The translations under genes were made by a program, and so were the position numbers. Positions 61,586-64,000 of a stretch of 64,000 nucleotides of DNA are shown in pieces; the first letter of the stretch is position 1; every line of letters starts with the position of its first letter. The notes below the pieces were generated by a model. The model was not told where the DNA came from and searched no databases. It was given only the letters and a program-made list of their open reading frames with translations. Source of the DNA: Plantactinospora sp. KBS50 (GTDB taxonomy: Bacteria; Actinomycetota; Actinomycetes; Mycobacteriales; Micromonosporaceae). The stretch is taken from positions 2,918,001-2,982,000 of the forward strand of contig NZ_CP022961.1 of the NCBI RefSeq assembly GCF_002285795.1. Reading direction: 5' to 3'.

Positions 61586-62164
61586 GCTGGACCGACGTCG
61601 AGTTCTATCAGGTCACCGAGGTCCCATCCGTCGACCGCCGTGAGCAGCAGCCGGAGAGCGGGCAGCGACGGGAGGCGCCCGAGCACCCGGACGGGGCGCT
61701 GCTGGCCGCCCTGGGGGCAGCCACTCGACCCTGCTGGCCGCTGGCGGGCCGGCGCCGGCCCTGCTGACCGCGTGGGTCCGCGACGGAACCGGCCAGGTGC
61801 GGTTTCTGCTCGGCGGCCGACCCGGCCTGCCGCTCGTCGTGGGCGCCGCCCAGCCGTCCGGATCGCCCGCGCAGCTGCTGTTCCCACCCGGTGCGCGGGG
61901 TGCGCCGCTTCCTGCCGGCGCGGCATGCACGCTGCTGGACTTTCCGCACTGGGAACTCTGCGCCGGGTTTTCGGACGCGCTGTGGGCACCTTCGCCGTCG
62001 AAGGCGTCGCCGGAGCAGCGCCGCCGCGGCGCGTTCCAACAGAACGTGGCGCATCTACGCGACCCGTTCGCCTGGCTCGTCGTCGCCGAACCACTCCGGC
62101 CGCACGAGGTGCAACCCGAGCTGGACCGGCTGGCCCGCGAGATCCTCCCGTTGTCCCGGGGGAG
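61582..62164 (+). pseudogene. 5' part of the HerA-like ATPase gene, split by two -1 frame changes
   Basis: The frame opened by ATG 61582 (MSWTDVEFYQVTEVPSVDRR) stops at 61767. Coherent coding continues in the -1 frame from the GGGGG at 61713-61717 (GSHSTLLAAGG, TAWVRDGTGQVRFLLGGRPG, then AHLRDPFAWLVVAEPLRPHE). At a second GGGGG (62158-62162) it shifts -1 again into the ATPase frame (GEVGEAKRVQLERAQARHRE). One extra G at each run would give a single continuous protein. Sequencing under-calls, real mutation or slippage are all possible. The segment presumably forms the N-terminal domain of the ATPase. Confidence 0.7.
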
Positions 62165-64000
62165 GTGGGCGAGGCGAAGAGGGTCCAGTTGGAACGCGCA
62201 CAGGCCCGGCACCGCGAGCTGTCCCGAGCGCAGCAGGGCAACGTCTGGCGAATCCGGATCCTGGTCGGCGGGCGCAGCAGACCGGATGCGTCGCGCACGG
62301 CCGGTGTCCTGTGCGCCGCGGCGGACCTGGCCGACCAGCCGTACACCCTCGGTTCCGCCGGGCCGGCGGAAGGCCCCGTCGACGGCCGGGCCGCCTTCGT
62401 GGCCGGTACCGACCTGTTGGTGGCGCTGACCCGGCCACCCCGCCGCGAGGTGAGCGGAATCCGGGTTACCGAGCCGCACCGGTTCGACGTGACACCCGAA
62501 CGGCCTGGGCGAACCGCTGGCGGCTCGTTGCTGCTCGGCCGGGTGCTCGACGCGGCGTACGTGCCGGTCGGGGACCTCGAGGTGAGCACGCAGTCGTTGA
62601 ACCGGCACACCTTCGTGTGCGGCGCGACCGGCAGCGGGAAGTCCTGGACGGTCCGGCACCTGCTGGCCGAGGCGACCCGGCTCGGGCTTCCCTGGCTCGT
62701 GATCGAGCCGGCGAAGGCCGAGTACCGGCGGATGGCCGGCCGGCTGCGCACCCTGCCGGGGGACAACGACGTCGTGGTCGTCCGGCCTGGCGACCCGGCG
62801 GTACCGCCGGCCGGGTTCAACCCACTCGTCCCGGCGGCGTTGCGGGCCGATGCGAGAGGCGGCCGGCGTTCGTTCCCGCTCCAGACGCACCTGGACCTCA
62901 TGCGGGCCCTGTTCCTCACCGCGTTCGAGGCGCACGAGCCCTTCCCGCAGGTTCTCGCCGCCGCGCTGACCCGCTCGTACGAACAGCTCGGCTGGGATCT
63001 CGCCGTCGGCGTGCCCGCCTACGAGGGCGGGCGGCCCCGGTATCCCACGCTGGCCGACCTTCAGCGGGTCGCCACCGAGGTCGTGGCCGACCTCGGGTAC
63101 GGCCCCGTGATGGCCGCCGATGTGCGGGGTTTCATCACCACGCGGCTGTCGAGCCTGCGACTGGGTACGACCGGCCGTTTCCTTCAGGGCGGACATCCGC
63201 TGGACTTCGAGCGGCTGTTGCGCAGCCGGGTCGTCTTCGAGATCGAGGACGTCGGCGACGACGCGGACAAGGCGTTTCTCATGGGGGCGCTGCTGATCCA
63301 GCTCACCGAGTACCTTCGGCTGCTGCGCGGCGACAACCCCGGCAACGAGCTGCACCACCTCACGGTCATCGAGGAGGCCCACCGCCTGCTGCGCCGGCCC
63401 GAGGGCGACCGGGTGGGCGTCGCGGCGAAGGGGGTCGAGATGTTCGCGGCGCTGCTGGCGGAGGTTCGCGCGTACGGCGAGGCGCTGGTGGTGGTCGAGC
63501 AGATCCCGAGCAAGCTGATCCCGGACGTCATCAAGAACACGGCGGTGAAGGTCGTACACCGGCTGCCGGCCGAGGATGACCGGCGCAGCGTCGGCGCGAC
63601 CATGAATCTCGACCGCGACCAGTCGCGGACCGTGGTGTCGCTCGACAGCGGGCAGGCTGCGGTCTTCTCCGACGGCATGGACCGGCCGCTGCTGGTGGCC
63701 ATTCCCGACGGTCGCGCCGCGGAGGCCACGGACGGGGTGACCGCACCGGTGGACCTGCTGATCGACCGGCGCAGCATGACGTGCGGCCGGGACTGCCAGG
63801 CCCGGGCGTGCACGCTCGCCGAGATGGCCGCCGCCCGCCGCGCGCTGGCGCAGCATCCCGCGCTGGCGCTCGCGACGGAGCTGACCGTCACCGCGCACCT
63901 GCTCAACCAGCCCAACCCGACGCTGAAGCCGGGCGAGCGCCGGCTGCTTGCCGGACTCGATCCCCGGCTGCTCGACTGTGCGGTCTCGCACGCGGTGGAC
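62165..64000 (+). CDS. HerA/VirB4-like (DUF87) P-loop ATPase, open at the right edge
   Basis: The frame is open from GTG 62165 (GGGGGAGG adjacent) to the window end, 612 codons. FVCGATGSGKSWTVRHLLAE at 62612-62671 is Walker A. LHHLTVIEEAHRLLRRP near 63350-63400 is Walker B with the catalytic Glu, and ALVVVEQIPSKLIPDVIKNT then KVVHRLPAEDDR supply sensor/arginine-finger-like blocks of HerA-FtsK ATPases. A Cys cluster (TCGRDCQARACTL) follows the core. Such motors pump DNA or protein through a ring. The upstream membrane protein is probably its anchor. The N-terminal part lies in the frameshifted segment before it. Confidence 0.8.
   Translation, partial: MGEAKRVQLERAQARHRELSRAQQGNVWRIRILVGGRSRPDASRTAGVLCAAADLADQPYTLGSAGPAEGPVDGRAAFVAGTDLLVALTRPPRREVSGIRVTEPHRFDVTPERPGRTAGGSLLLGRVLDAAYVPVGDLEVSTQSLNRHTFVCGATGSGKSWTVRHLLAEATRLGLPWLVIEPAKAEYRRMAGRLRTLPGDNDVVVVRPGDPAVPPAGFNPLVPAALRADARGGRRSFPLQTHLDLMRALFLTAFEAHEPFPQVLAAALTRSYEQLGWDLAVGVPAYEGGRPRYPTLADLQRVATEVVADLGYGPVMAADVRGFITTRLSSLRLGTTGRFLQGGHPLDFERLLRSRVVFEIEDVGDDADKAFLMGALLIQLTEYLRLLRGDNPGNELHHLTVIEEAHRLLRRPEGDRVGVAAKGVEMFAALLAEVRAYGEALVVVEQIPSKLIPDVIKNTAVKVVHRLPAEDDRRSVGATMNLDRDQSRTVVSLDSGQAAVFSDGMDRPLLVAIPDGRAAEATDGVTAPVDLLIDRRSMTCGRDCQARACTLAEMAAARRALAQHPALALATELTVTAHLLNQPNPTLKPGERRLLAGLDPRLLDCAVSHAVD

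Overview
The window is very GC-rich and gene-dense, with many GTG starts, overlapping ATGA/GTGA junctions, secreted CBM2-linked glycoside hydrolases, an XRE plus DUF397 pair and a DivIVA-type coiled-coil protein. This points to a filamentous actinobacterium, most likely of the Micromonosporaceae. I saw no rRNA, tRNA, CRISPR array, insertion sequence or prophage. The sequence is chromosomal, with an unusual number of short tandem repeats, both between genes and in frame inside genes.

Layout. 0.2-9.5 kb: an adenosine deaminase-family enzyme, a C1 (papain-like) peptidase, an MFS exporter with a small upstream partner, a geranylgeranyl-reductase-like flavoprotein, a glycogen-debranching-type glucosidase coupled to an SCP2 protein, and a membrane-anchored protein with a metzincin-like motif. 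9.5-13.7 kb: an XRE/DUF397 regulatory pair with a divergent QD-repeat protein, a shortened beta-lactamase-fold protein and a MatB-like malonyl-CoA synthetase. 13.9-18.2 kb: two secreted CBM2 enzymes, a GH74 xyloglucanase and a PHB-depolymerase-type esterase. 18.4-29.1 kb: a complete L-arabinose module, araB-araD, a YtfQ/R/T/YjfF-type ABC importer, araA and a LacI regulator. A secreted GH54/CBM42 arabinofuranosidase at 34.1-35.7 kb appears to belong to the same regulon, because near-identical LacI-type operators precede araB and the GH54 gene, and the lacI gene carries a matching half-core at its own promoter.

29.4-42.9 kb: a mixed region with GNAT, BNR-repeat plus MoaD/ThiS-like pair, metallo-beta-lactamase fold protein, RibD-C reductase, two NUDIX hydrolases, a DivIVA-like protein, a MarR/MFS divergent pair, RNase HI and a methyltransferase. 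The gaps hold a 48-bp perfect palindrome, a 36-unit pentamer array and several 8- to 25-bp tandem arrays. 42.9-46.0 kb: a valyl-tRNA synthetase of archaeal/rickettsial type, preceded by an unannotated 20-residue leader peptide that ends in a run of valine codons, which looks like a ribosome-mediated attenuator. 46-52.3 kb: a chagasin-type protease inhibitor, an RsbW-like ATPase, a YcnI protein, a phosphatase/glutathione-transferase pair, a MOSC protein and an AA10 lytic polysaccharide monooxygenase.

52.3-56.6 kb: an Lrp-type regulator divergent from a branched-chain 2-oxoacid dehydrogenase operon (E1alpha, E1beta, E2). 56.7-64.0 kb: a large LuxR (LAL) regulator, then a membrane protein overlapping a HerA/VirB4-like ATPase that runs off the right edge. 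The 5' part of the ATPase gene is split by two -1 frame changes, both in GGGGG runs. The valine leader and the membrane protein/HerA pair are the best candidates for undescribed biology here.
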